A stretch of 64,000 bases of DNA from Bacillus sp. B-jedd (GCF_000821085.1 NZ_CCXR01000001.1:1757001-1821000), one strand, 5' to 3'; numbered from the stretch's first letter, positions 54,401 to 62,661 are shown. The notes: generated from the letters alone by a model not told the origin. Program-made: numbers and translations.

Positions 54401-54657
54401 TGAAGAAGATGGGAACTGTCATCATGTCGGCGGCCGTCATCCTTGGCGGTACTTTCGCGGCAATGATGCCATCTGGCGTACTATCACTGCTGCAAATCGC
54501 GACCATTCTGATGATTGGCCTCGTGCTTTACTCGCTATTCATCCTTCCACTGTTTGTTCCGGTCATGGTGAAAACCTTCGGCCAGGCAAACTGGTGGCCG
54601 TTCAAGCGGAAAAGCGATTCCGTTATAGTTGAAAGAGGAGAAACATTCGGAAGTTAA
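51481..54657 (+). CDS. MMPL/RND family exporter with long periplasmic-type coil
   Basis: A 1058-residue exporter with two MMPL halves (residues about 1 to 380 and 840 to 1040), each with about six helices; LFGIGTDYCILLMSRF and LVALGIDYSIFLMDRF hold the conserved Asp-Tyr proton-relay pairs. Between them about 330 residues of repeated G-x-x-x-L/I heptads (SSGPKLKQTTDGISKL, QLIAGLSTQQAGLNQLADGQ) form an extracellular coil like that of YhgE/Pip proteins. B. subtilis YdgH (885 aa) is the likely relative; this one is longer. Four bases after the MarR gene, same operon. Confidence 0.88.
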   Translation: MKHILKYKWLVIAAWAAVLALLVMISPNMEALVREKGQITVPDGYSSTLAGKILSDSQKDAGTGHETQVALVFHSDKKLTDSDFSEAEKAVNKLEAEKEKLGITEIMSHFKEKSLKDQLVSKDGKTILVSVKVDIRDREAGDVTKALYKALEGVKLDHYYTSSWMIGDDLVTNSQEGLKKTESITVVFILAVLLIVFRSAMAPVIPLIAVGVSYLASQSIVAILVDKADFPLSTFTQIFLVAVLFGIGTDYCILLMSRFKEELQRHDNAADAVVTTYRTAGKTVFFSALAVMVGFASIGFSEFVLYQSAAAVAVGVGVLMLALVTVVPFFMAMFGKKLFWPAKGTLEHKDSRIWAVAGKFALARPLIALIIVLGISLPFLFTYDGKLSFNSLEEIGDSFHSIKAFDLIADGFGPGESMPAQIVIKNDEPMDKAEYLAVTDKMSEELAKVKNVKTVRSVTRPTGEPINDLYVSSQAKTLGDGIGKGNDGIKQISGGLSEAEKQLASSGPKLKQTTDGISKLISGTNELKSGIGTVQTNLKKIEDGIRQGSAGSGQIRSGLADVKKNSELILANQKKLLAGYKDAAAGLGELQQGYKGVAGGLDQLKGRLNAAAGAMEELEKNPAAAGALMDPNYRTIKENVLYSLGMITEPNQGLQVSLAKLNGGLAKVQSGVGTANNGLSELIAGQEKLVAGMEQLIAGLSTQQAGLNQLADGQGQITANMPKFSSGLSGISSGQQQLLSGFQQLGGQMGELTDGLGKSANGLNEVAKGLEQAQSYLGDVSKEERTGFYIPEEVLASGEFDSALDAYMSPDRKVMTMDVVFKVNPYSNEAIDSIQPIKDTVKRVVKDTGLENADVAVGGVSSMHSDLDTISGQDYSRTVIFMLSGIFLILLLLFRSVIMPIYLIGSLVLTYYTSMAISESIFVNILGYTGISWAVPFFGFVILVALGIDYSIFLMDRFHEFRSMRVEDAILEAMKKMGTVIMSAAVILGGTFAAMMPSGVLSLLQIATILMIGLVLYSLFILPLFVPVMVKTFGQANWWPFKRKSDSVIVERGETFGS

Positions 54658-54670
54658 TCTTCGGCAAAAT

Positions 54671-54704
54671 AACCGCCGCATCCAGGTTCATGGGTGCGGC
54701 GGTT
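54671..54704 (+). terminator. Terminator of the MarR-MMPL operon
   Basis: AACCGCCGCATCC / GGGTGCGGCGGTT followed by TAAATTTGT. Confidence 0.8.
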
Positions 54705-54771
54705 TAAATTTGTCTGCACCTTGGACGTTGGAATAAGCAGCATCTTTGTTGGAAGGCGGGTTTCATTAACC

Positions 54772-54972
54772 GGCTTTTCGTTCATCAGGCGGGGAGGGCA
54801 TGATGCCGAAGTGCCATCAATTCAATGACGTGCAAACTTTGCAAAGAGATGGGTTTTTTAAAGCCGGCCTTTCGTTCAAATAGCAGTTAAAGGCAGGTTG
54901 CCAAAGAGCTGCTAGGTTGGACCAGCAGGCACCCGATGGGGGACACAGCTTTTGATAACAGGCTTTTCGTTC
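54772..54972. repeat. Three spaced GGCTTTTCGTTC motifs
   Basis: GGCTTTTCGTTC at 54772-54783, GGCCTTTCGTTC at 54866-54877 and GGCTTTTCGTTC at 54961-54972, 94 and 95 bp apart. The DNA between is only weakly similar, so this may be an old, decayed tandem repeat. Confidence 0.5.
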
Positions 54973-55032
54973 GCTTAGGGGGATAATAAGGCGCTGTTTA
55001 CGGTCTTAAATGTGACGGAATTTTGACAGCTT

Positions 55033-55121
55033 CCGATATAATTGAAAGGTTTGCGATATATGGTCGGAAGTTTGCGATATATCCAAAAATTTAGCGATAT
55101 AATGAAAAAGTTAGCGATATA
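55033..55121. repeat. GCGATATA array with 20-21 bp period
   Basis: CCGATATA at 55033, then GCGATATA at 55053, 55074, 55094 and 55114, with AA- and TT-rich spacers. The spacing is two helical turns. It lies between the MMPL terminator and the NERD gene and is not coding. Confidence 0.8.
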
Positions 55122-55229
55122 TTTTTGGTCAGCCTCCAACACCCTCACTTCCACTCAATAATTATCCTTTTTGTGCCAAATCTTCACGTGTTGACAGCAA
55201 AATCCACACGTAGAAAGGGGTCAAATGAC

Positions 55230-56213
55230 TTGGTTGTCCTAGAGAGAGCCATTCCGCACATAATTCCCATGATTGAAGCGCTTCTCAGGAGGTTAAAGCA
55301 TAACCATCCGAAGAGAAAGGAGATCGAGGAATCATATCGGACCTATAAAGCGGGGTATAATGGTGAAAAATCGGTAGATTACTTCCTAAACTTCCTCGAT
55401 GAAGAAAAATTTTTAATTTTCAAGGGGATCCGCCTACCAGACAAGGAATTTTATTTTCAAATTGATACGCTCCTCATAACACCATTCTTTGCACTTATTC
55501 TTGAAATCAAGAATTGGGGAGGGGACATTCATTTTGACAAGAATTTCTGCCAAGTAATTCAGGAAAGGGACGGGAAGACGTATAGCTACCAAAATCCAGT
55601 CTCGCAGGCATTGCTTCAAAAAATGCACCTCCAAGAGTGGTTCAGAAGAAATAAATTCCCCGATCTTCCAATAGAGTTCCTTGTTATCATGAGCAATACC
55701 TCATCCCGACTTAAGGCTGACACTGGTTATTATGAGGTTTTTCAAAATGTCATCCATTCGATTAGGCTATTAGAAAAAATCCCTGAGATTGAAAAGAAAT
55801 ACAAAAAAGAAGTTATCTGTGAAAAAGTCTTAAAAAAGCTTAAGAAAACGCTTCTGAAGCAGCATACCCCGCTTTGGCCCGACATTCTGAAAACCTTTTC
55901 CATCAGCCCCGAAGAAATCATTCCTGGAATCCTTTGTCCCAAGTGCAACACCTTTTCGATGAAAATTTATTATGGTAAAAGCCGATGTCCATTTTGCCAA
56001 TCATACTCTGATCATCCTCTTATTCAGGCAGTAAACGACTGCTTCTTGCTCCGTTCCCACACATTAACTAACCAAGAAATTAGATCCTTCCTTAAAAGCG
56101 CAACATCTTCTCAAACGTATTTGATTTTGCAAAAAATGAACCTCCTAATAAAAGGGACAAATAAAGGCCGGACATACAGCCTGCCGGGAGATTACAATTT
56201 TGAAAACCGCTAA
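55230..56213 (+). CDS. NERD domain protein with zinc ribbon and C-terminal helical domain
   Basis: A 327-residue protein. I chose TTG 55230, nine bases after AAAGGGG. The NERD (nuclease-related) domain is at about residues 35 to 150, with the PD-(D/E)XK-like core QIDTLLITPFFALILEIKNW. At about residues 233 to 260 are CPKC and CPFC, a zinc ribbon, followed by a possible winged helix (LTNQEIRSFLKSATSSQTY). Function unknown; nucleic-acid processing is plausible. Confidence 0.8.
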   Translation: MVVLERAIPHIIPMIEALLRRLKHNHPKRKEIEESYRTYKAGYNGEKSVDYFLNFLDEEKFLIFKGIRLPDKEFYFQIDTLLITPFFALILEIKNWGGDIHFDKNFCQVIQERDGKTYSYQNPVSQALLQKMHLQEWFRRNKFPDLPIEFLVIMSNTSSRLKADTGYYEVFQNVIHSIRLLEKIPEIEKKYKKEVICEKVLKKLKKTLLKQHTPLWPDILKTFSISPEEIIPGILCPKCNTFSMKIYYGKSRCPFCQSYSDHPLIQAVNDCFLLRSHTLTNQEIRSFLKSATSSQTYLILQKMNLLIKGTNKGRTYSLPGDYNFENR

Positions 56214-56374
56214 TAACATTTATAGTTGCTGCCGAGTTGTAATTAAAAAAATGATGATACTGAACTTTCGGATTCGATGAAGTATAATTCCAACCCCACC
56301 ATTCCTTAATAAGATTAACTTTGCCGTTTCGTGGTAAAAGGTCTGTATAGATTCATGGAACAGGAGATGAGATT

Positions 56375-56734
56375 ATGCAGGAGCGGAATCCAGAGGAAAA
56401 AAACATGTACTTTGTTGATATTAAAACCGGCGAGATTACGATGGAGACGACACCGGAAACGACATTTACGATTATCGCGAATGAGGATGAAGTCCAGGAT
56501 TTACGGGAGCTATTCGAGCAAAATTACGATGCGGATAAGCGAGGCTATTTGCGGGCACATGTGCCTTGGCAGCAATATCACACTTTTTCCGAAAATGAGA
56601 ATGCTGACTATGATACATCCATTGAACTGATTTATGCGATGCTTTACAAGCTTGGTGATGGCGAAGCGAGGAAGCATATTGAGAGCATGGGTATTTTGAA
56701 AGAGCAGAACTACGATAATGAAGACTTCAAGTAA
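56375..56734 (+). CDS. Conserved small cytosolic protein, unknown
   Basis: A 119-residue acidic protein without cysteine or hydrophobic segments (YFVDIKTGEITMETTPETTF, EDEVQDLRELFEQNYDADKR). RBS ACAGGAGATGAGATT. No family recognised with confidence. Its own terminator follows. Confidence 0.7.
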   Translation: MQERNPEEKNMYFVDIKTGEITMETTPETTFTIIANEDEVQDLRELFEQNYDADKRGYLRAHVPWQQYHTFSENENADYDTSIELIYAMLYKLGDGEARKHIESMGILKEQNYDNEDFK

Positions 56735-56757
56735 TTCTTTTGAAAAAATAGCAAAAC

Positions 56758-56789
56758 AAAAGCTGTTCCGCAATTTTGGGAACAGCTTT
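56758..56789. terminator. Bidirectional terminator
   Basis: AAAGCTGTTCC / GGAACAGCTTT with T-tracts on the plus side; used by the 119-aa protein gene and the convergent lemA-TPM unit. Confidence 0.85.
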
Positions 56790-56836
56790 TTGTATGAATG
56801 ATTATTTTACATATTCTCTGTAAAGTAACAATTACG

Positions 56837-57589
56837 TTACCAGCCGCGGCTGGCTCCGCCACCGCCGGAAGAACCGCCTCCGCCTCCGCGGGGACCGCCG
56901 CCTCCACCGCCTCCGCCGCCACGGCCAATCATGGACAGGATCAGGAACGTGAAGGTACCGCGGAAAAAAACCCAGTCAATGATTAATAATCCTACAACAA
57001 TCATCATGACTAGCCAATCGGGCAGTCCGCCAGATTGAGCGGAGTCAGCTTCGCCGGATGGATTGCTTCCATCTACAGTACCCTCGCCAATGGCCTCATT
57101 GCCAACCGCCTGATAGGTTTTCATGACAGCCTGGTTCGGATTGCCGGCCTTAAGGGCAGGGATAGCATACGTATCAAGGATTCGGCCGACTTTTCCGTCT
57201 GGAAGGACTCCTTCAAGCCCATAGCCGACTTCAATCCTTACTTTCCTTTCCTCCATGGCGAGAACAATCAGCACGCCATTATCTTCCTGGGCACTTCCAA
57301 GCTTATACTTCCGGAATGCTTCGTTCGCATAGCCTTCAATATCTCGGCCGCCCATGGAAGGGACGGTCAGGACGGCCACCTGGGCGCCATTCGCCCTGTC
57401 TTCAATTTGCCTGCCCCAGCCAATAAGCTGCTGTTCTTCAGCAGGGGATAAGACGTCCGCGAAATCCTGGACATATATATCCCCCCGTGGAGCAGGAATT
57501 TTGTCATCAGCAGCGAAGGCCCCCGCGCTTCCACCTAATAGAAAAAGGACAATCAGCGCGAAAATGGAGGAGGCCTTAAGCAGTTTCAT
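56837..57589 (-). CDS. TPM domain membrane protein (YgcG family)
   Basis: A 250-residue exported protein: signal peptide to about residue 26 (GAFA-AD), TPM domain about residues 30 to 160 (IYVQDFADVLSPAEEQQL, GVLIVLAMEERKVRIEVGYG), one membrane helix (WLVMMIVVGLLIIDWVFF), and a Gly-rich tail (poly-Gly runs ending GGASRGW). It starts inside the lemA stop (TAATG). LemA-TPM pairs are a frequent arrangement; the role may lie in membrane or envelope maintenance. Confidence 0.88.
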   Translation of the reverse strand: MKLLKASSIFALIVLFLLGGSAGAFAADDKIPAPRGDIYVQDFADVLSPAEEQQLIGWGRQIEDRANGAQVAVLTVPSMGGRDIEGYANEAFRKYKLGSAQEDNGVLIVLAMEERKVRIEVGYGLEGVLPDGKVGRILDTYAIPALKAGNPNQAVMKTYQAVGNEAIGEGTVDGSNPSGEADSAQSGGLPDWLVMMIVVGLLIIDWVFFRGTFTFLILSMIGRGGGGGGGGGPRGGGGGSSGGGGASRGW

Positions 57590-58167
57590 TACTCATTGCC
57601 CCCGAAGTCAACATTCGGTGCTTCCTGGGAACGTGGATCGGCCTTGAAATATTCCTTCTTATCAAATCCTGTTACCGCGGCGACAAGTGCACCCGGGAAC
57701 CTCTTGACCTTTTTGTTATAGACTGCCACTTCGTCATTATAATCTTTGCGGGCAACGGCAATCCGGTTTTCTGTTCCCGCCAATTCATCCATCAGCTGAC
57801 GGAATTGCGCATCGGCCTTAAGGTTTGGATAGTTCTCGACTACTACTAACAAACGGCTCAATGCATTTGAAAGGTCGGCGTTCGCAGTTGCTTCTTCTTG
57901 AGGCGACTTTGCGCCTGCCAGCCGAGCTCGTGCATCTGAAATCGCAGTGATCGTTTCTTTTTCATGAGCCGCATAACCCTTGACTGTATTCACCAGGTTC
58001 GGGATTAAATCAAGCCTTCTCTGCAGCTGGTTTTCAATTTGTGCATAAGATTGGTCAACATTTTCTTCAGCAGTTACAAATCCGTTGTAGCTTGACCCGA
58101 GCATAATGGCAAGTACAACGATAATCGCAATTATGATTAGTCCTGCTCCCTTAAAACCTCTTCCCAT
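57589..58167 (-). CDS. lemA: LemA family protein
   Basis: A 192-residue protein with one N-terminal membrane helix and a coiled helical domain; the family signature NQLQRRLDLIPNLVNTVKGYAAHEKET is obvious (positions about 45 to 72). I chose ATG 58167, eight bases after AGGAG; GTG 58176 is inside the RBS. First gene of the lemA-TPM operon. Confidence 0.92.
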   Translation of the reverse strand: MGRGFKGAGLIIIAIIVVLAIMLGSSYNGFVTAEENVDQSYAQIENQLQRRLDLIPNLVNTVKGYAAHEKETITAISDARARLAGAKSPQEEATANADLSNALSRLLVVVENYPNLKADAQFRQLMDELAGTENRIAVARKDYNDEVAVYNKKVKRFPGALVAAVTGFDKKEYFKADPRSQEAPNVDFGGNE

Positions 58168-58448
58168 TCGTGTCACTCCTAACTAGTTCGATTATACGTG
58201 TATCTTCCCTCGTGAATTGGGGTTTTAAACCCTGGGCAAACCGGACGGCCGTCCGAGATGCCTACCGTTAATACGGATTAGCAGCTTTTAGGTTTCAAAA
58301 AAGAGCTATTTTTTTGCCGGATGCATATGATGGTACAAGACAGCCAAGCGGGAGTAAAATTAGCTGTTGCCATACAGCCTCGTTAATACTATAGTTAAAA
58401 GGGACGCATAGATTCGACAACATGAGTGAAACAAAGGGGGAGCGCCCG
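58168..58448. other. Intergenic region between lemA and the dedA-like gene
   Basis: About 280 bases between divergent genes. Short GC-rich palindromes (CGGACGGCCGTCCG near 58240-58253) are visible; no assigned regulator site. Confidence 0.5.
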
Positions 58449-59084
58449 ATGCAGCAGGTAATGGCGTTTATGAATGAATATGGCTATTGGTTCCTCTTCC
58501 TGGCAATGGCTACTGGAATGATTATCCTTCCTTTACCGCTGGAAGCAATCATGGGCTATTCCGGCTATTTATCATTTGAAGGTGATTTAAACTGGATTTC
58601 CTGTATACTTGCCGCAGCGGCTGGAACGTTCATCGGTATGCTCGTGAACTATTGGATCGGGATGAAGCTCGGGTATGGATTCTTCCTTAAATACGGCCAC
58701 TATGTTCACCTAAAGCCGAAAACATTGGAGAATATGTCTAATTGGTTTAAAAAATACGGCAATAAACTGCTGATTATTATATTTTTCATCCCCGGAGCGC
58801 GCCATGCGATTGGTTTTTTCGCAGGCATAACCAAGTTCCCGCCGCGAGTGTATGTTATCTGCACAGCAATCGGATCCATCGTTTGGGCGGCACCGTTCGT
58901 CATTATCGGCAAAATGATCGGCCCGGGCTGGATGCTCTATCAGGAGCATGTGAAAACATTCTTGCTGAGTGCAAGTGCGATATTGCTGATCATCTTCCTC
59001 GTTTACTATTTTGCCAGCAAAAAAACACGATTTTCCGAATTTACCTGGTGGCTGAAAAGCAAGCTTTCGAAGCTGCTTCAATAG
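58449..59084 (+). CDS. DedA family membrane protein
   Basis: A 211-residue protein of the DedA/SNARE-associated family: LPLPLEAIMGYSGYLSF, GMLVNYWIGMKLGYGF and FFIPGARHAIGFFAGITKFP are the diagnostic parts. DedA proteins act in lipid-carrier (undecaprenyl phosphate) or phosphatidylethanolamine translocation. I chose ATG 58449 after GGGGGAG; the longer frame is less likely. Confidence 0.88.
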   Translation: MQQVMAFMNEYGYWFLFLAMATGMIILPLPLEAIMGYSGYLSFEGDLNWISCILAAAAGTFIGMLVNYWIGMKLGYGFFLKYGHYVHLKPKTLENMSNWFKKYGNKLLIIIFFIPGARHAIGFFAGITKFPPRVYVICTAIGSIVWAAPFVIIGKMIGPGWMLYQEHVKTFLLSASAILLIIFLVYYFASKKTRFSEFTWWLKSKLSKLLQ

Positions 59085-59238
59085 ACTTGATCCACTTTAA
59101 TAAGATATTGCCAATGCATCTGCAGCAGCGGATGCATTTTTGCGTTCATATGGGGATAATTCATTGCTCGCAAAATTTTATTTCTGAGCCATCTATGCTT
59201 AAATAAGAAATAGGTAGAAGTGGAAAGGAATGGTTATC

Positions 59239-60030
59239 GTGCGGAACCGGACAGTGAAAAGTTGGACGATTATTTCTGCTTGTTTTCTCATATTATGGCT
59301 CGTCGGTCTTATTTGGGCAGTCGGAGATTATTATGCCGGGAGACCATCAGAGCCCGAGATAAGCGTACCGGAAAAAGAAACAGCCGGCAAATCAGAAAAG
59401 GAATTGCACATTGTCGCCATGGGAGATTCATTGACGAGAGGAACCGGGGACGCAGCCGGGAGGGGATATGTTGGCTATCTTGTCGACAGCCTGAAAGACC
59501 GTTCCAAAGAAGATGTTAGGCTAGTGAACCTTGGAATTAACGGGCAAAGGTCCGCGCAGCTTGCCGAACAGGCGAAAAAGCAGGAAATCAAGCGCCAGCT
59601 CGGACAGGCTGATATTGTCCTCATTACGATTGGCGGAAACGATTTGTTTCGCGGAGGGCAGGGGTTGGCAGATTTTGACAAACAAAAGCCCGAAGAACTC
59701 GAAACAGCGTATCTTGCTAATGTGAAAAACACCTTAACGGAAATAAGGGAAGCCAATAAAGACGCGACCATTTATTTCATCGGGCTCTACAACCCATTCA
59801 TTGAATTTTCGGAAGGCAAGGAAATCTCGGCCATTATCAGGCATTGGAATTATGCCTCTGCCGAATTGGCCGCGAATTATAAAAAAGTCATTTTCGTTCC
59901 GACATTCGATTTATTTGAAATGAATGTGAACGATTATCTATATACAGATAAATTCCACCCGAATACTAAAGGCTACAAGCTCATTGCCGACCGAGTCGCT
60001 TCGCTCGTAGCCTGGAAGGGGAAAGATTGA
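59239..60030 (+). CDS. SGNH/GDSL hydrolase, membrane-anchored
   Basis: A 263-residue hydrolase with an N-terminal membrane anchor and all four SGNH blocks: MGDSLTRGTG, NLGINGQ, TIGGNDLF and DKFHPNTKGY. It should be an extracellular esterase or lipase. I chose GTG 59239, nine bases after AAAGGA; ATG 59230 touches that RBS. It overlaps the next ABC transporter gene (TGATG), so it may serve the transporter's substrate. Confidence 0.88.
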   Translation: MRNRTVKSWTIISACFLILWLVGLIWAVGDYYAGRPSEPEISVPEKETAGKSEKELHIVAMGDSLTRGTGDAAGRGYVGYLVDSLKDRSKEDVRLVNLGINGQRSAQLAEQAKKQEIKRQLGQADIVLITIGGNDLFRGGQGLADFDKQKPEELETAYLANVKNTLTEIREANKDATIYFIGLYNPFIEFSEGKEISAIIRHWNYASAELAANYKKVIFVPTFDLFEMNVNDYLYTDKFHPNTKGYKLIADRVASLVAWKGKD

Positions 60031-60941
60031 TGTCTGCTATCACATTGTCTGTGAAAGACTTACGAAAAAGGATTGGCAAAAAAGAAATTATCAAAGGCAT
60101 TTCGTTTGAATTACATAAAGGAGAAGTTTTCGGTTTCCTCGGCCCGAACGGAGCAGGAAAGACTACGACGATCAGGATGCTGGTCGGACTGATCAAGCCT
60201 ACTTCGGGCAGTGTCTCGGTATGCGGTTATGATTTGAAAAAAGACTTTTCAAAAGCGATGGCGAGCCTTGGCTGCATTGTCGAAAACCCCGAACTGTACC
60301 CTTACTTATCAGGCTGGGATAACCTCGCCCATTTTGCGCGGATGCTCGATGGGGTTTCGGATGAGCGAATCAGCGAAGTGACACAACTTGTCGGGCTGAC
60401 CGAGCGAATCCACGACCGGGTCAAGACGTATTCGCTTGGGATGAGGCAAAGGCTCGGAATAGCCCAGGCGCTGCTTGGAAACCCAAGTGTCCTCATTTTG
60501 GACGAGCCGACAAACGGCCTCGACCCAGCGGGAATCAGGGAGATGAGGGAGTTTATCCGTTACCTCGCCGAGAAGGAAGGGCTGAGTGTACTTGTATCAA
60601 GCCACTTGCTGAGTGAAATCCAGCTGCTTTGCGACAGGGTAGCGATTATTTCCAAAGGAAGGGTCATTAAGACGGACACGGTTTCTGTTTTGCTCGGAAA
60701 CCGCGAAAGAATGATTTGGAAACTCGAACCTCTGGATTTAGGCAAAAAAATCCTCGGCGGCATGACGGGAATTGAAACCAAAGAAGATGGCGCGATATTA
60801 ACCGAATACAGTCCGGAAAAAGCAGCCGATTGGAACAGGAAACTAGTGGAAGCCGGCGTATCGGTCATGGAAATGAACCGGAAACTGCCTGTACTGGAAG
60901 ATTTGTTCCTTGAACTGACCGGGGGTGACACGATTGATTAA
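60030..60941 (+). CDS. ABC transporter ATP-binding protein
   Basis: A 303-residue ATPase of the BcrA/CcmA-type group: Walker A GPNGAGKTTT, signature YSLGMRQRLGIAQ and Walker B VLILDEPTNGLDP. A C-terminal 90-residue part is typical of lantibiotic- and bacitracin-type exporters. ATG 60030 shares its A with the stop of the GDSL gene and has AAGGGG upstream. Confidence 0.9.
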   Translation: MSAITLSVKDLRKRIGKKEIIKGISFELHKGEVFGFLGPNGAGKTTTIRMLVGLIKPTSGSVSVCGYDLKKDFSKAMASLGCIVENPELYPYLSGWDNLAHFARMLDGVSDERISEVTQLVGLTERIHDRVKTYSLGMRQRLGIAQALLGNPSVLILDEPTNGLDPAGIREMREFIRYLAEKEGLSVLVSSHLLSEIQLLCDRVAIISKGRVIKTDTVSVLLGNRERMIWKLEPLDLGKKILGGMTGIETKEDGAILTEYSPEKAADWNRKLVEAGVSVMEMNRKLPVLEDLFLELTGGDTID

Positions 60942-61914
60942 GCTTGTCCACAATGAAATGCTGAAGCTTCTCGCCAAGAAACGTCTTCTCGTCATCGCGG
61001 CCATCATCGCTGTTCTGGTAGCCTTGTTTACATACGCCCAGCTCCGTCAGATCGAAACGCAACGGGAGAGAATGGGCACGTCAGATTGGAAAACCATCCT
61101 TCAGCAGCAAATCATTGATACCCAAAACAGGCTGTCATCTAGCAGGATTAGCGAAGAGTGGAAGAAGCAACTGCAAATCAGCCTTCAGCAGCAGCAGTAT
61201 TATCTTGACTATAACATCAATCCGTCCGAACCGGGCGCGCCAACATTCATGAGGATGTTTATTGAAAACTCGATTGATCTTTTCCTTCCATTAATGGTCA
61301 TGGTCATTGCGAGCGACCTTGTATCGTCAGAACATAGCCTCGGATCGATTAAACTGCTTTTAACGAGGCCAGTGAGGCGATGGCGGGTTTTGATGAGCAA
61401 ATATTTAACCTTGTGTCTTGCTGTATCCGTCATTGTCGCGATGATGGGCTTTCTGTCCTACGTCATTTCAGGCCTTGTGTTTGGCTATAAAGGCTGGGGA
61501 GCACCAGTTTTGACCGGGTTTTCCGCTTCAGGAAGCACATTGGATACGTCGGGGGTGAAGCTTGTCGCGCAGTGGAATTATTTACTGATGGAATTCGGGC
61601 TTGTCTGGTTTGTTGCCATTGTAGTTGGCACCTTGTCATTTATGCTGTCCGTTTTAATCAGGAGCACTGCCGCCGGCATGGGAATCATGCTTGCCGCGTT
61701 GATCTCGGGCGCTATTTTAAGCAATATGGTTTCGTCCTGGGAGTCCGCAAAGTATTTCTTTATGGTCAATCTTCGGCTGACAGATTATATGAATGGCACC
61801 GCGCCTCCAATTGAAGGGATGACGTTGTCTTTTTCACTCGCTGTTCTTTTACTTTGGTGGGCGGCCGCATTATTTGTTTCTTTTTATGTTTTTATTAAAA
61901 AGGATGTATACTAG
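60934..61914 (+). CDS. ABC transporter permease (ABC-2 type)
   Basis: A 326-residue membrane protein with about six helices and a long extracytoplasmic loop after the first helix (residues about 35 to 100, rich in Gln). TTG 60934 follows GGGGGTG by six bases; GTG 60925 is inside that RBS. It overlaps the ATPase gene by 8 bases. Conserved ABC-2 stretch: SSEHSLGSIKLLLTRPVRRW. Confidence 0.88.
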   Translation: MIKLVHNEMLKLLAKKRLLVIAAIIAVLVALFTYAQLRQIETQRERMGTSDWKTILQQQIIDTQNRLSSSRISEEWKKQLQISLQQQQYYLDYNINPSEPGAPTFMRMFIENSIDLFLPLMVMVIASDLVSSEHSLGSIKLLLTRPVRRWRVLMSKYLTLCLAVSVIVAMMGFLSYVISGLVFGYKGWGAPVLTGFSASGSTLDTSGVKLVAQWNYLLMEFGLVWFVAIVVGTLSFMLSVLIRSTAAGMGIMLAALISGAILSNMVSSWESAKYFFMVNLRLTDYMNGTAPPIEGMTLSFSLAVLLLWWAAALFVSFYVFIKKDVY

Positions 61915-62015
61915 AGCTTTTTTGCAAAAATCGACACTTCCTGCTTTTTCCACGGTTATCCTGACTCTTTTAAGGAAAAATACAGTAGTCAGAACGTATT
62001 GGAAAGGCAGGGCAC

Positions 62016-62654
62016 ATGATGGCACAAGTATTATATATTACCGCGCATCCGCATGATGACACGGTATCTTACAGCATGGCGGTAGGGAAGGCGTTTATTG
62101 ATGAATATCGGGAAGCAAATCCGGAAGATGAGGTCATTTATCTGGATTTATATAAGGAAGATATTCCCGAAATCGATGCCGATGTTTTTAGTGGCTGGGG
62201 TAAACTCCGTTCAGGCTCGTCCTTTGATGATTTATCAGAGGAAGAAAAACGGAAAGTAAGAAGACTTAGTGACTTGACGGACCAATTTGTCGCTGCTGAT
62301 AAATATGTGTTCGTGACACCTTTATGGAACTTTTCCTTCCCGCCGGTCATGAAAGCCTATATCGATTCCGTCTGTACCGCCGGCAAAACTTTCAAGTACA
62401 CAGAAAAAGGGCCAATCGGGCTTTTGACAGACAAAAAAGCACTCCATATCCAGGCCCGCGGAGGCATCTATTCAGAAGGACCCGCGGCAGCCATGGAAAT
62501 GGGCCACCGCTACATTGGCACCATCATGCAATTCTTCGGTGTCCCGTCCTTCCAAGGGCTCTTCGTCGAAGGTCACAACCAATTTCCCGACAAAGCCCAG
62601 CAAATCAAACAAGACGCCATCGACCGGGCAAAAGACGTGGCAAAAAGTTTTTAA
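62016..62654 (+). CDS. azoR: FMN-dependent NADH-azoreductase
   Basis: A 212-residue flavodoxin-like quinone/azo reductase: [19 protein letters not shown] at the FMN phosphate loop, [18 protein letters not shown] and [11 protein letters not shown] for the FMN ring. It reduces quinones and azo compounds and protects against thiol stress. RBS GAAAGGCAGGG; ATG 62016 or 62019 may be the start. Confidence 0.92.
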   Translation: MMAQVLYITAHPHDDTVSYSMAVGKAFIDEYREANPEDEVIYLDLYKEDIPEIDADVFSGWGKLRSGSSFDDLSEEEKRKVRRLSDLTDQFVAADKYVFVTPLWNFSFPPVMKAYIDSVCTAGKTFKYTEKGPIGLLTDKKALHIQARGGIYSEGPAAAMEMGHRYIGTIMQFFGVPSFQGLFVEGHNQFPDKAQQIKQDAIDRAKDVAKSF

Positions 62655-62661
62655 AGAAGCA

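Larger units (their letters stand above)
6681..61929. repeat. Dispersed palindrome TTTTGCAAAA, 15 exact copies
   Basis: Copies start at 6681, 7581, 13287, 15389, 18095, 18482, 23915, 27125, 40998, 42853, 46371, 49651, 50900, 56125 and 61920. Nine are between genes and six inside genes (mrpA twice, dmsA, sbcC, coaW, NERD gene). Near-copies also occur (8211, 62813). Confidence 0.85.
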
